From contig NZ_LOKX01000032.1 in assembly GCF_002211285.1 (NCBI RefSeq), positions 310,001 through 374,000 of the forward strand: a stretch of DNA of 64,000 nucleotides, in the 5' to 3' direction. The stretch is from Rhizobium sp. R635. Its GTDB lineage: Bacteria; Pseudomonadota; Alphaproteobacteria; Rhizobiales; Rhizobiaceae. The notes beneath the pieces were generated by a model. The model was not told the origin of the DNA and did not search any database. It saw only the letters and a program-made list of their open reading frames with translations. Position 1 is the first letter of the stretch, and each line of letters starts with the position of its first letter. A program made the translations under genes and the position numbers. Of this stretch, positions 52,597-61,542 are shown piece after piece.

Positions 52597-52935
52597 TCAG
52601 GCCAATCGCAGCAGCATGTCGTTGAGATTGCCGATCTCTCGCAGCAGTTCGACCAGCCTGTCGGTATCGCCCTGGCTGAGCCGGCCCGTTCCGCCGCTGG
52701 TGTTCCAGAGATCCTGAAATTCTTGGCTCATGGTGCGTGCGCTGCCCATGATGTCGATGATCTGGGCGCGGTTTTCCCAGGTTGCGACGACGACCGGTTC
52801 GTCCATTTCCACCGGCATGTCGGTTTCACGTTCCAGCAAAAACAATTCCTGCTTCCTTTTGCGCGATGACGGCTTGGTTTGGATGGCGCCATCGAAGCTG
52901 AGGGATGGGCCATTGCTGTAATTACTCAGGAACAT
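52597..52935 (-). CDS. Hypothetical protein, 112 residues
   Basis: Not recognised. A soluble, charged protein: basic SSRKRKQELF near residues 23-32, then an acidic linker and a predicted helical C-terminus (LSQGDTDRLVELLREIGNLNDMLLRLA). The coding case rests on the strong promoter with an embedded palindrome at 53055-53083 pointing at it. ATG 52935 is preferred over a TTG at 52968. It has no operon partner. Confidence 0.6.
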   Translation of the reverse strand: MFLSNYSNGPSLSFDGAIQTKPSSRKRKQELFLLERETDMPVEMDEPVVVATWENRAQIIDIMGSARTMSQEFQDLWNTSGGTGRLSQGDTDRLVELLREIGNLNDMLLRLA

Positions 52936-53054
52936 GGGTTTGACAGTCTCAGAACGATTGAAAATCAAACGATTGGCTAGCGGGTATGGGGCGGAACCCG
53001 TTAGCCAATCGGCAAACCCTTCCCGGAATCACCCGAAGCAGGGGTCGCAGGAAT

Positions 53055-53083
53055 AATAAATGGGAAATTTTCCCATTTGTCAA
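53055..53083 (-). promoter_or_regulatory. Promoter with a palindrome filling the spacer
   Basis: On the minus strand TTGACA (53083-53078) and TTTATT (53060-53055) are 17 bp apart. The 21-bp element with arms AAATGGGAAA and TTTCCCATTT (53058-53078) fills the spacer, so a repressor bound there would block RNA polymerase. It points to the 112-residue gene. The plus-strand reading could also be a hairpin after the DUF5666 gene. Confidence 0.55.
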
Positions 53084-53100
53084 CGCTTGTGATAGCGGTT

Positions 53101-54192
53101 TCAGCGCGGAGGCGGAGCCGGCGGCGGTGACCCGGGAGACGGTGATCCGGGAGGCGGGGCGCTCGGCGGTGGTGGCGGGCTAGCCCCGTCCGGAGGCGGA
53201 AAGCTGCCATCCGGTCCACCTCGACCGAAGGGCGAACCATTCGGCGGCGGCCGGTCCGGTAGGCCTTGCGGCGGTCGCGAACCAAATCCGTCAGGAACGC
53301 GTCCGCCCTGAAAACCCGTCATCCTGCTCGAATCGCGGACCGAGACATCGAAGAAGCCATGACCATCGGGAGACGGCGGCATCGAGCCGGAAGGCGAGGC
53401 GCCTCCGGTTCCAGAGCCTTGCCCGCTCCTGTCCGTGGGCCGGAAGGTCTCGACGTTGACGATGCCGTATTTGAGGCCCGGCACCACGGCTTCGGCCTCG
53501 ATGCGCGTAATGATCAATCGGTCGGCAACCGCCTTCAGACGCACCAGCGTCTGTTTGTTGGCGAGATATCCATGGGTGCTTCCAAAGGAAAGCCGGCCGA
53601 TCATCAGGCTCTTGCCGCTCTTCACCGGGACGCCGCGGACATGGGCGCCATCGGAAACGGAGCGGGGCTCGATGCGCCGAGCGACGATCGTGCCGTCAGG
53701 TTTGCGGATGCCGAAGACGGCGACATGCTTGCCCTTTCTGAGCCCCTTTGTCGCGACGCCGGTCGTGTCGATCGTCTGCGCCAATATGGTCAAGCTGGTC
53801 TTGCCCATCCTGTCGATGCGGCCCTGGACCTCGCTGACGATCGTGATGCGGGCGGCGCGCTTTCCTGTCAGCAGCACGCGCGCGACATGGCCGACCTTCA
53901 TCGCGCTTGCGGGAACACGCCGCCCGTCGATCTCGACCGGCGTCGTCGCGCTGAACGGTATGTGGATGCCGTTGACGATGATGCTGCCAAAGCCCTGGAT
54001 GGTGCCGACGATGCCGGTGCCGCCGATACCGTGGTCTTCATTCTCCCCGCCGCCCTGGATGGAGGTGCCGGACCCGCCGATCCCGTGGTCGTAAGCGCCG
54101 GTCGACTGCGCGGCGGCAGATCCCGGCTTCAGGATCTGAAGCGCTATGCCGGCCAGCAGAAACTGCCTTCTCGAGATCATCGGCGGGCTCAT
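53101..54192 (-). CDS. DUF5666 domain protein with twin-arginine-like signal and proline-rich tail
   Basis: A 363-residue exported protein. ISRRQFLLAGIALQILK is a Tat-like signal. About residues 60-250 are beta-rich DUF5666-type repeats (VGTIQGFGSIIVNGIHI, VEIDGRRV, KVGHVARVLL, VQGRIDRMGKTSLTILAQ). The last 100 residues are Pro/Gly/Ser-rich and end in a PPP-rich tail. Its ATG overlaps the stop of the DUF6502 gene (ATGA), so the two are translated together. Function unknown; likely envelope-associated. Confidence 0.82.
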   Translation of the reverse strand: MSPPMISRRQFLLAGIALQILKPGSAAAQSTGAYDHGIGGSGTSIQGGGENEDHGIGGTGIVGTIQGFGSIIVNGIHIPFSATTPVEIDGRRVPASAMKVGHVARVLLTGKRAARITIVSEVQGRIDRMGKTSLTILAQTIDTTGVATKGLRKGKHVAVFGIRKPDGTIVARRIEPRSVSDGAHVRGVPVKSGKSLMIGRLSFGSTHGYLANKQTLVRLKAVADRLIITRIEAEAVVPGLKYGIVNVETFRPTDRSGQGSGTGGASPSGSMPPSPDGHGFFDVSVRDSSRMTGFQGGRVPDGFGSRPPQGLPDRPPPNGSPFGRGGPDGSFPPPDGASPPPPPSAPPPGSPSPGSPPPAPPPR

Positions 54193-55052
54193 TCGTCCGC
54201 CTCCGTCTTGGAAGCAGCGTCTGCTTGGGAATCCGTCTCAACCTCTTCGGTCATGACATAGAGACCGGCGATCCAGCGGCTGCTGCCGCCGGGATCGTCC
54301 TTGATCGCCTGATGGGCGACCTTGTTGAGCTTCAGGAGCAGCGCCATGCTTTCCTCGCGCGCAAGCGCGTCGAGCCGGGCGGCGAGCGCCGGAGATATGC
54401 CGTCATAATGAACCGCACGCTCGAAATAGGGCGGAGGGTCGTTCAGCAGGTTGGTGACGGCCGCCTGCACGTGGTCGCGAAGGTTGCGGGTGAAATAATG
54501 CCGGCGGGCATCGTCGCCGGCATTCGGAACGATCGATGAGAGGTCGAGCCGGACCCGGCCCTCCTCATCGAGAACGACGATGCCTCGGTCCAGCCAGTCG
54601 TCCAGGATGGAGCGGGGGTGGACGTCCTTGGTGATGTCGCTCACCAGGCTCTCGAAGGACGGGCTGCCGTCGCTTGTGGTGCGGGGCAGGGCGCTCGGCC
54701 TGTCCTCGGCATCGCAATAGAGCGGGTCGGCCAGCCACCGGGCAAGGATGCGGCTCGTCTGCGAAACGCCGACGGTCAGCAGCGATTCCGAAATCTCCTG
54801 CCCGCGCAGCCGGTTGACGTCCTTGCGGTGGACGCCTGTCAGAAGCGAAATGCGGCTGTCCGTCTGCTGCTTGTTCGGCAGCGCGAATTCCTTCTCGGCG
54901 ACCTCGATATAGAGACGGCGAAGAATGGCCGAAAAGGCGGTGAAGTTGAAGCCGGAGGCAAGCGCGAGCTTGACCAGCGGGCGCAGCACGCGGATGAGCA
55001 TGGCCTGCAGGGTCTCTTCGGAGAAGGGTAGCTTCGCGCGCGGCTTCGACAT
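54189..55052 (-). CDS. DUF6502 family protein
   Basis: A 287-residue cytoplasmic protein starting MSKPRAKLPFSEETLQAML at ATG 55052. LIRVLRPLVKLALASGFNF, ISLLTGVHRKDVNRLRGQE and ARWLADPLYCDAED are typical of DUF6502; LTGVHRKDV looks like part of a helix-turn-helix. The function is unknown, possibly regulatory. It is coupled to the downstream DUF5666 gene. Confidence 0.82.
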   Translation of the reverse strand: MSKPRAKLPFSEETLQAMLIRVLRPLVKLALASGFNFTAFSAILRRLYIEVAEKEFALPNKQQTDSRISLLTGVHRKDVNRLRGQEISESLLTVGVSQTSRILARWLADPLYCDAEDRPSALPRTTSDGSPSFESLVSDITKDVHPRSILDDWLDRGIVVLDEEGRVRLDLSSIVPNAGDDARRHYFTRNLRDHVQAAVTNLLNDPPPYFERAVHYDGISPALAARLDALAREESMALLLKLNKVAHQAIKDDPGGSSRWIAGLYVMTEEVETDSQADAASKTEADE

Positions 55053-55235
55053 CAAGAACACACTCGGTCTCGCAAAGACCATTGCCGGCAGACTTCGGTA
55101 GCCGCCTTCATTCTCCCTATGGCAAAGTCCGGAATGCCGCAACGGACAAGCCATATGCGAGACCAGCCTATGCCATAATCCCTCACGGCGCTGCCGCGAT
55201 CGTGCCGCCATTGGAAAGTTATTTCGCCCCTTCTG

Positions 55236-55610
55236 TCAATGCGTTACCGGATGCGGCTCGGGTGACAGCACCGCCCCCTGGCTCCAGTCGATCAGCCGGT
55301 CGATCCGCGCAATCTTGTGGAAAACCTCGAAGACGTCGAATGCCGCGCCCCGCTCGATATGGCCTGCCAGGAGCTCGCAAAGCTCGAATATTTCAGGAGG
55401 GGTGCCCGTCATTTCGACGCCGTCATCCGTAAAGACGCCCGATCGCGGCCAGGCCCGCATCTGCCCGTCATCGAGTTTGCTGCCGATGAAGGGGATCGTA
55501 TCGATGATGCCGGAGGCGAGCGCAAAGGCCGCCTCCGCCACGATTTCGGAACAGGTCGTGCCGGGGTCCCGCGTCAGGGCCGGTATCTGCAACCGCTTGA
55601 GTTCGCGCAT
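55236..55610 (-). CDS. Hypothetical protein downstream of flgL
   Basis: Not recognised; 124 residues starting MRELKRLQIPALTRDPG at ATG 55610 (TTG 55616 also possible). Two Cys (TTCSEIV and ELCELL), a helix ELCELLAGHIERGAAFDVFEVFHKIARIDRLIDW. It follows the flgL stop by 10 bp, the position usually held by flaF in rhizobial flgE-K-L-flaF-flbT-flgD operons, but it does not resemble FlaF or FlbT. Confidence 0.6.
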   Translation of the reverse strand: MRELKRLQIPALTRDPGTTCSEIVAEAAFALASGIIDTIPFIGSKLDDGQMRAWPRSGVFTDDGVEMTGTPPEIFELCELLAGHIERGAAFDVFEVFHKIARIDRLIDWSQGAVLSPEPHPVTH

Positions 55611-55620
55611 TTTCAATCCG

Positions 55621-56667
55621 TCAGAGATAGTTGACCAGGCTGAGGCTCTGGAGTTTCGAGACGAGCGTGTAAGCCGTTTCCAACTGCGTCTGCAGCTGGT
55701 TGACGAGGGTCGAAGCCCCGTAGGTATCCACGCCCTGGAGATCGACGAGCTTTCCCTGGAGCAGGGTCGATTGAGCGTCGAGGGCGTCGTTCGCCTTTTC
55801 GAGCCGCTCCTGCGACAGGCCGAGCTGGCTTTGCTGCGTCACGATGCCGGAGGTCGCCTGGGCGGCATAACCGATCGCTTTGGAGGCGACGGTGCTCTGC
55901 GCGTCTGAGCTGAGATCCTGGCCGAACAGGGCGGAGACGACGACGGAGGCGAGTGCGAGGTAACGCATGCCTTCGGAATTGGCATTGGTCGACGAAGTGA
56001 TGGTCTCCGATCCGCTGATCCGGCTCGTCATGTCGGTGCTCGATGCGGTCGACCAGCCGCTCGAAGCGTCCGTCCAGCTGCTTTCGGAAAACATCGGCTC
56101 GACCGTATCGGTGATGAAGCTGCCGATTTCCTCGCCCGTCAACTCGCTGACGTCCTTGCCGAGACCGCTCGCGTAGTCGTTCAGGGCCGAGACGATCGTA
56201 TCCGAGACCGCCGTGGATTGATCGGTCAGCGGCTGGCTGTCGAGGTTCGTTCCGCCGAACAGGTATTCGCCATTGACCGATGTGTTTGCCGTCGAGATCA
56301 GCTGCGAAATCGTGGAGCCGGCCGATTGCAGGGCAACGGCGATGCTCGTCGTATCCTGGCTTGCCTGGAGCGCGGTCAGGTTGGTGACAAGGCTGTCGCC
56401 GGCATCCTTGAGGCTCGAAAGAGCGGTCTGCGATGCTTCCATGCGCAGCGCGACGACGGAATTGCTCGTCTTGAACGAGTCCGCCTGGGCGATGGCGCTG
56501 GTGAGATTGATCGACTTTGCGGCGCCGGCGCCGAGGGAGACGCCGATATCGGCGTAGGTTCCCGTCGTCGCTTCGGTCGAAGCCTGCTGCAGCTTGTTTT
56601 GCGACTGGCTGATGGTGAGCCTGAGAACGCTCTGCATCGCCGATGATGAGACAAAAGAGGCTTTCAT
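55621..56667 (-). CDS. flgL: Flagellar hook-associated protein FlgL (HAP3)
   Basis: A 348-residue protein, rich in Ser/Thr/Ala and poor in Cys. The coiled N-terminus SQSQNKLQQASTEATTGTYADIG and the C-terminal QTQLETAYTLVSKLQSLSLVNYL are the flagellin-like D0/D1 parts; GEYLFGGTNLDSQPL is typical FlgL. It would join filament to hook. It starts two bases after flgK, in the order flgE-flgK-flgL. Confidence 0.9.
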   Translation of the reverse strand: MKASFVSSSAMQSVLRLTISQSQNKLQQASTEATTGTYADIGVSLGAGAAKSINLTSAIAQADSFKTSNSVVALRMEASQTALSSLKDAGDSLVTNLTALQASQDTTSIAVALQSAGSTISQLISTANTSVNGEYLFGGTNLDSQPLTDQSTAVSDTIVSALNDYASGLGKDVSELTGEEIGSFITDTVEPMFSESSWTDASSGWSTASSTDMTSRISGSETITSSTNANSEGMRYLALASVVVSALFGQDLSSDAQSTVASKAIGYAAQATSGIVTQQSQLGLSQERLEKANDALDAQSTLLQGKLVDLQGVDTYGASTLVNQLQTQLETAYTLVSKLQSLSLVNYL

Positions 56668-56669
56668 GA

Positions 56670-58130
56670 TTAGCTCGCTATGTCGAGGAGCGACTGGAAC
56701 ATCTCGTCGATGACGTTCAGGATCTTCGTCGCCGCCTTGTAGGATTGTTCGATGTCGAGAAGCAGCGTCAGCTCCTCGTCGAGGTTGACGCCCGTTTCGT
56801 TGGAATAGGCTTCGTCGGAACGCGACAGCGCCGCGGCCGTGTTTTCGGAAGCCGATGTCGCATCGCTGCGATATTGTTCGAGCCAGCCGATCGAGGCGCT
56901 GGCATAGTCCGTCAGGCTCTGCGTCGTGGAGAGGCCGGCGTCGGCGGAGAAGGAACGCTGCTCCGTCAATGCCTGATAGAGGGCGTCGAGATTGTCCGAG
57001 AAGCCGCTGTCGCCCGAGGTGTTGAGATCGGTAATGCCGCTGATCGTTCCGTCGCGCAGCTTCGTCGCGTCGCCGCCTTCGCTGGTGACGACTGTTGTAT
57101 TGACGGAAATGCTGCCGGCGATCCCTGTTGCGTCGTCGGAAGCGGCAGGGGTTCCGCCTGTCGTCCCCGACGCCGTCGTCCAGACGAAGAGCCCCGGCGC
57201 GCTCGTGCTGCCGTCGCTTTCCGAGAACACCTGGACGAGCGATTTGGCGATCTCGTCGAGCTGGTTCTGGAAGGTCGGGGCGATCTCGTCGCGCAGCTGC
57301 AGCAGCGCCTGCAGGCTGCCGGAGGCGCTCGTCGTCGATCCCTCGCCGGCGTCGAGAGCCACGCCGTCGATATAGATGGAATTCCCCTCGGTTCCCGCGA
57401 CGTAAGTTGTCGTCGCGGAGAAGGTGACGGTGCGGGGGATGGTCTCGAACAGCACGGTGCCATCCGAGGTGTAGAGCGCCATGTCGTTATTATTGCGCAC
57501 GACGGAGGTGACGCCGACGATCGAGGAGATCTGCTTCAGGAGCTTCTCCCGTTCGTCGAGCGCCGAGGACGTATCGGCGCCGGTCGCTGTCGCGAGCTTG
57601 ACGGCATTGTTCGCCGTCTCGAACTGCGACAGCAGCGTATTCAGCGAGGAGACCTGTGTGGCGATCTCCGCATCGGCCTCGGCCCTGATCGACTGGACGC
57701 CGTCGCTGGCCGTATTCAGCGAATTGGCGAGATCCTGCGCGGCGGTGACGGCCGATTGCGCCGCGGTCGTATTGCTCGGCGACGTCGCGTAGGTCTGGAG
57801 CGCCTCCTGGAACGCCGCGAGATAGGTGCTCGGCGACGTCTCGTAGTCGTTGCCGCCCATCAGCGACTGCAGGCTTTCGAGACCGGTCACGAGCGTCTGC
57901 TGGGCGCTGTCCTTGGCGTTGGATTGCAGATACTGGGCGAGCAGCGCAGTTTCCTGCGCCCGGCTGATGCTGACGACCTGGGCGCCGGAAAGAGACGTCG
58001 TGATCGACGCCTCCCGCCTGACATAGTTGGAATTTCCGACATTGGCGATGTTGGTCGAGACGACGCTGCTCTGCTGGCCGGTATTGTTGAAAATACTCTG
58101 CACGCTGTTCAAGGCTGACGTGAGCGACAT
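56670..58130 (-). CDS. flgK: Flagellar hook-associated protein FlgK (HAP1)
   Basis: A 486-residue protein. N-terminus SLTSALNSVQSIFNNTG then SSVVSTNIANVGNSNYVRR is the rod/hook-type D0 signature, and the C-terminus VNLDEELTLLLDIEQSYKAATKILN is the matching partner. Middle part is beta-rich and Ser/Thr-rich. ATG 58130 after AAGGAA. It is 13 bp from flgE and probably co-transcribed with it. Confidence 0.92.
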   Translation of the reverse strand: MSLTSALNSVQSIFNNTGQQSSVVSTNIANVGNSNYVRREASITTSLSGAQVVSISRAQETALLAQYLQSNAKDSAQQTLVTGLESLQSLMGGNDYETSPSTYLAAFQEALQTYATSPSNTTAAQSAVTAAQDLANSLNTASDGVQSIRAEADAEIATQVSSLNTLLSQFETANNAVKLATATGADTSSALDEREKLLKQISSIVGVTSVVRNNNDMALYTSDGTVLFETIPRTVTFSATTTYVAGTEGNSIYIDGVALDAGEGSTTSASGSLQALLQLRDEIAPTFQNQLDEIAKSLVQVFSESDGSTSAPGLFVWTTASGTTGGTPAASDDATGIAGSISVNTTVVTSEGGDATKLRDGTISGITDLNTSGDSGFSDNLDALYQALTEQRSFSADAGLSTTQSLTDYASASIGWLEQYRSDATSASENTAAALSRSDEAYSNETGVNLDEELTLLLDIEQSYKAATKILNVIDEMFQSLLDIAS

Positions 58131-58143
58131 CCGGGCGTTCCTT

Positions 58144-59436
58144 CTATCGCTTCAGGTTGACGAGGACATCCATGATGTCGGAGCCGGTCTGGAACACCTT
58201 CGAATTGGCGGTGTAGCTGCGTTGCGCCTCGATCATCTCCGTCAATTCGCCGGCGAGATCGACATTCGAGCTTTCGAGCGCGCCGGACTGGATGGAGCCG
58301 AGCCCGTTCGTCTGCGGAAAGCCGGTGACGGTGACGCCGGACATGCCGTTGGCGGTGTAGACGTTGCCGCTGAGCAGGGTCAGATTGTCGGGGCTTGCGA
58401 CCGTCGCGAGAGGGATCTGGTAGAGCGCCTTCGTCGTGCCGTTGGCATAGGAGACCGACACCACGCCGTCCGTGCCGATCGAGACCGAGCTCACCGCGCT
58501 TGCGGCCTGGCCGTCGGCCGAGCCCGTCGCCGAGAAATCGGAGGCGAGCTGGGTGAAGTCGGAATAGTCCATGGTGATCGTCTTTGCCGTGACCGGATCG
58601 ACGATGTCGGTGTCGGTCGCGGACGTCAGCTGGCCGTCGGCGTCGAAGGAGAGTGTGGCGACGCTGACCGCGCTGGAGGAGTAGGGGAAGGAGGTCGTGC
58701 CGCCGGTCGCGGCATCGGCATTGCGATAGACCGCGACTTCCCAGGTGCTGCCGGTGACCGCGCCGCTCGCATCGGTCGTGACATCAGTCTTGGTGAAGTA
58801 ATAGTCGTACTGCACGGTGGCGCCGAGGCTGTCATAGGCGACCAGCGACATCTTCTGCGTATCGTCGGTGACGCCTGACGTGTTGGCGCTCGGCAGCGTC
58901 GTCGTATCGGTGACGACGGTCGCCTCGGAATTCAGGTTGCCGCTGAAATAGGCGCTGGTCGAAGCGATCGCGCTCAGGCCCGATTGGGAGACGTTGACCG
59001 GCACCAGCCCGTCGAAGCCATTGACGACGACCGCCGGCACGCCTGAATCATAGGAATATCCCATCAGCGTGTAGCCGGCGCTGTTGACGAGGTTGCCGTC
59101 GCTATCGACTGAGAAATCGCCGGCGCGGGTGAGCACCGGCGTGCCGTCGGCGCTTTCGACGATGAAGAACCCGTCTCCGGAGATCGCGAGATCATAGGCC
59201 GAGGTCGTATAGGAAATGTCGCCCTGCTCAGAAATCGCCTGGCGCACGGATGTCTGGACGCCGCCGGAATTGTAATTACCGGAGGAAGAGGGCAGGACCA
59301 GCGACGAAAAGGAGGTGGAAACGGCCTTGTAGCCGGTGGTGTTGGCATTGGCGATGTTGTCGGACACCGTGCTCAGCCGGTTTGCCTGCGCGCTCATGCC
59401 GGAGACGGCGGTTTTCATGCTTCCAAAAATGCTCAT
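58144..59436 (-). CDS. flgE: Flagellar hook protein FlgE
   Basis: A 430-residue hook protein. SIFGSMKTAVSGMSAQANRL and VSDNIANANTTGYK form the FlgE/rod D0 start; AISGDGFFIV and the C-terminal SSNVDLAGELTEMIEAQRSY complete the signature. ATG 59436 follows AAGGATC. First gene of the flgE-K-L block. No rod, ring, motor, export or flagellin gene is in view, so this looks like an isolated or second hook set. Confidence 0.93.
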   Translation of the reverse strand: MSIFGSMKTAVSGMSAQANRLSTVSDNIANANTTGYKAVSTSFSSLVLPSSSGNYNSGGVQTSVRQAISEQGDISYTTSAYDLAISGDGFFIVESADGTPVLTRAGDFSVDSDGNLVNSAGYTLMGYSYDSGVPAVVVNGFDGLVPVNVSQSGLSAIASTSAYFSGNLNSEATVVTDTTTLPSANTSGVTDDTQKMSLVAYDSLGATVQYDYYFTKTDVTTDASGAVTGSTWEVAVYRNADAATGGTTSFPYSSSAVSVATLSFDADGQLTSATDTDIVDPVTAKTITMDYSDFTQLASDFSATGSADGQAASAVSSVSIGTDGVVSVSYANGTTKALYQIPLATVASPDNLTLLSGNVYTANGMSGVTVTGFPQTNGLGSIQSGALESSNVDLAGELTEMIEAQRSYTANSKVFQTGSDIMDVLVNLKR

Positions 59437-59755
59437 GGCTCGATCCTTCAAAGGTTTGGGAACATGCCATGTGACGACAGGCTTCCAGGGCCCGGATTGC
59501 GGGCGCAAGACATCGCCGGGCGCCGGGCGAAGGCCGGCACCGGTCGATGATCTGATTGTCTGGACTGACCCCGTGATGGCTCTCGGCGCGTCGGTTCATC
59601 CGAGCGTGTGACATCGTGCGCCCGATACCGCGCACCATTCGAATCATAAGAAGCGGCCCGGCCGAAGGCTCTGCCGGCGCAACTGCCGGGCCGCTTCAGA
59701 CCGTCGCCATTGCAGTTCCTCCAGAAACCGCAACGGCGACGATGTCTTGCCGGCG
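59437..59755. promoter_or_regulatory. flgE upstream region
   Basis: A 319-bp gene-free stretch between flgE and the EF-hand gene, both on the minus strand. It should contain the flgE promoter, but I saw no clear sigma-28, sigma-54 or sigma-70 match. A strong hairpin at 59650-59697 ends the EF-hand transcript. Confidence 0.45.
59650..59697 (-). terminator. Terminator-like hairpin after the EF-hand gene
   Basis: Perfect 13-bp arms GAAGCGGCCCGGC and GCCGGGCCGCTTC enclose 22 nt. On the minus strand it is followed by only a short T-rich TTCTTATGATT. It lies 59 bp after the EF-hand stop. Confidence 0.6.
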
Positions 59756-60616
59756 TCAGGCCGCGGACTGCGCGGACAATGAGCCGGCGCCTGAGGTGTC
59801 GAGCAGATCGAAGAGCTGGCTCGCCTGGCTTTCGCTGACATCGTCAGGCTTGCCGGCCATGAATTCCTCCAGGCTCACCACTCCATCTCCATTCGTATCG
59901 AGATCGGAAAGCAGGGAGGTGAACTGGTCATCGTCCTCGGACGGAGGCGGCCCCTGGGGACCTTCCGACTGCTGGGCGGACATGGCCTCAACAAGCGCAT
60001 CGACCGACAGCGAACCGGCGCCCTCGCTGTCGAAGCCGTCGAACAGCGTTCCGGCCTGGTCCTCGCTGACGTCGGTCGGCCTGCCTGCGACGAATTCGGC
60101 CTTGCTGACGAGCCCGTCGCCGTCGGTATCGAGCTCGGAAAGCATGGATGCCAGCTGGTCATCGTCGCCCGGCGGCGGCCCATCGGGGCGCTCCGGCCGC
60201 TGGGCGGACATGGCCTCGGCGAGTTCATCGACCGACAATGATCCCGCGCCTTCGCTGTCGAAGCTGTCGAAAAGCGTTCCAGCCTGATCCTCGCTGACAT
60301 CGGACGGCCGGGCTGCGACGAACTCGGCCTTGCTCACATAGCCGTCGCCGTCGGTGTCCAGCTCGGAGACGTCCATGCCTTCGCCGCCATCCTCTTCGCC
60401 GGCGGAGCCGGACTGGTCGAAGCGGTTCATCGCCAGCGTCATCAGCTGGGCCATCAGTTTGTCGGCGCTGCTGGACGTGTCTTCGTCGAGCTGCCCGCTT
60501 GTGGTTGATTTTTTCGCTGAAACCGTACTACAGGATAGCATGTCCTGGGATGCGGATGTCGAGCTCTTGCTATAGGAATAGGAAGAGACTGACGCGGCGG
60601 CCGAAATGGTCGTCAT
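59756..60616 (-). CDS. EF-hand calcium-binding protein with three tandem repeat units
   Basis: A 286-residue, very acidic, Ser/Asp-rich protein. After a Ser-rich N-terminus of about 50 residues come three similar 60-residue units. Each has a canonical loop (DTDGDGYVSKAEF, DTDGDGLVSKAEF, DTNGDGVVSLEEF), the linker DVSE(D/S)QA and a weaker second loop (DSEGAGSLSVDEL type), so six EF-hand-like sites. No signal peptide or membrane segment. Next to flagellar genes and divergent from a TetR gene with an operator-like repeat in between. Calcium binding is inferred from the canonical loops; role unknown. Confidence 0.85.
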   Translation of the reverse strand: MTTISAAASVSSYSYSKSSTSASQDMLSCSTVSAKKSTTSGQLDEDTSSSADKLMAQLMTLAMNRFDQSGSAGEEDGGEGMDVSELDTDGDGYVSKAEFVAARPSDVSEDQAGTLFDSFDSEGAGSLSVDELAEAMSAQRPERPDGPPPGDDDQLASMLSELDTDGDGLVSKAEFVAGRPTDVSEDQAGTLFDGFDSEGAGSLSVDALVEAMSAQQSEGPQGPPPSEDDDQFTSLLSDLDTNGDGVVSLEEFMAGKPDDVSESQASQLFDLLDTSGAGSLSAQSAA

Positions 60617-60656
60617 AAGCGCTCCATCGCTAGAGGGTGGGGATGCAACGCATTAC

Positions 60657-60672
60657 AGAACTTATGAGTTCT
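60657..60672. promoter_or_regulatory. TetR operator candidate 1 (AGAACT-N4-AGTTCT)
   Basis: AGAACTTATGAGTTCT has perfect 6-bp arms around TATG. It lies 41 bp before the EF-hand ATG and about 107 bp before the tetR ATG in their 162-bp divergent region. A second copy of the same pattern is at 61543-61558. Confidence 0.6.
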
Positions 60673-60778
60673 CTAAATCGAAATCGCTAATGCCACAACC
60701 GAAAAAATCATCCCTCAGAAATAACAGGCTGCTTTTCAGGGTCGTCGGCATGCGCTTCGGCAAAGCGGTCTGATCGTC

Positions 60779-61426
60779 ATGGATATCGTCGACGAACCCG
60801 CAGATGAGCCGCGCAAAAGAGGCCGGCCGAAAGTCTCCAGCGATGAAGACAAGCGCACGCATATCGTCGAAGTCGCCCGCCGCGTTTTCGTAAAATACGG
60901 TTATGCCGGAAGCACGACCGCGGTCGTCGCTTCGGAGGCGGGTGTTTCCAAGCAGACGCTCTACAAGCTGTTTCAGAGCAAGGAAGAGCTGTTTGCGGCC
61001 GTCGTCGGCGCGCATCGGCGGCTGATGCTCGACCTGCCGAGGCCCGCCGAAGAGATCTCGATCGCCGAGAGCCTCGAACGTATCTTCATGATCGACATGG
61101 ACGAGGAGATGGATGCGGAACGCGCCGGCTTCCTGCAGCTCGTCTTTCGCGAAGCCGCACAGTTTCCCGAGCTTATCGATATTCTCCAGCGCGAAGGCAT
61201 ACTCGCCAGCCGGCAGCATCTCGCCGACTGGCTGAGCGATCGCCGGGCGGAAGGCAGGCTGTCGCTGGATGATCCGGAAAGCGGCGCGCGCATGCTGATG
61301 GACATGATCTTCGGCGGCATGGGCCCGCCGGAAGGCCGCGTGCAGGCCTGGCCCGACCGGGCCCTGATGCTTGCCCACCTTCGCCACTGTATCGCGGTCT
61401 TCGCCGCCGGCGTGGGGGCCACTTGA
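60779..61426 (+). CDS. TetR family transcriptional regulator
   Basis: A 215-residue repressor. RKRGRPKVSSDEDKRTHIVEVA leads into the helix-turn-helix VVASEAGVSKQTLYKLFQSKEELFAAVV (residues about 25-75), then a helical ligand domain with a C-terminal TetR_C-type part (LSLDDPESGARMLMDMIFGG). The ribosome-binding site before ATG 60779 is weak. It lies between the EF-hand gene and the DUF1217 gene, both of which have an operator-like repeat upstream. Confidence 0.9.
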   Translation: MDIVDEPADEPRKRGRPKVSSDEDKRTHIVEVARRVFVKYGYAGSTTAVVASEAGVSKQTLYKLFQSKEELFAAVVGAHRRLMLDLPRPAEEISIAESLERIFMIDMDEEMDAERAGFLQLVFREAAQFPELIDILQREGILASRQHLADWLSDRRAEGRLSLDDPESGARMLMDMIFGGMGPPEGRVQAWPDRALMLAHLRHCIAVFAAGVGAT

Positions 61427-61542
61427 AACGGGTCAAGCGGTGCGGCAGCAATTGCCGCGTCATCCCGCTGCTCGACCCGGCAAAGGCTAGGGTGAGGGCA
61501 ACCCTCCATTTCAAGCTTCCAATTCCCGATTGAATGATTTAT

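Noticed and set aside
59756..60616. Reading the Ser/Asp-rich EF-hand protein as an RTX toxin or secreted adhesin
   Set aside because: It has DxDGDG EF-hand loops, not GGxGxD nonapeptides, and no signal peptide or type I secretion genes nearby.
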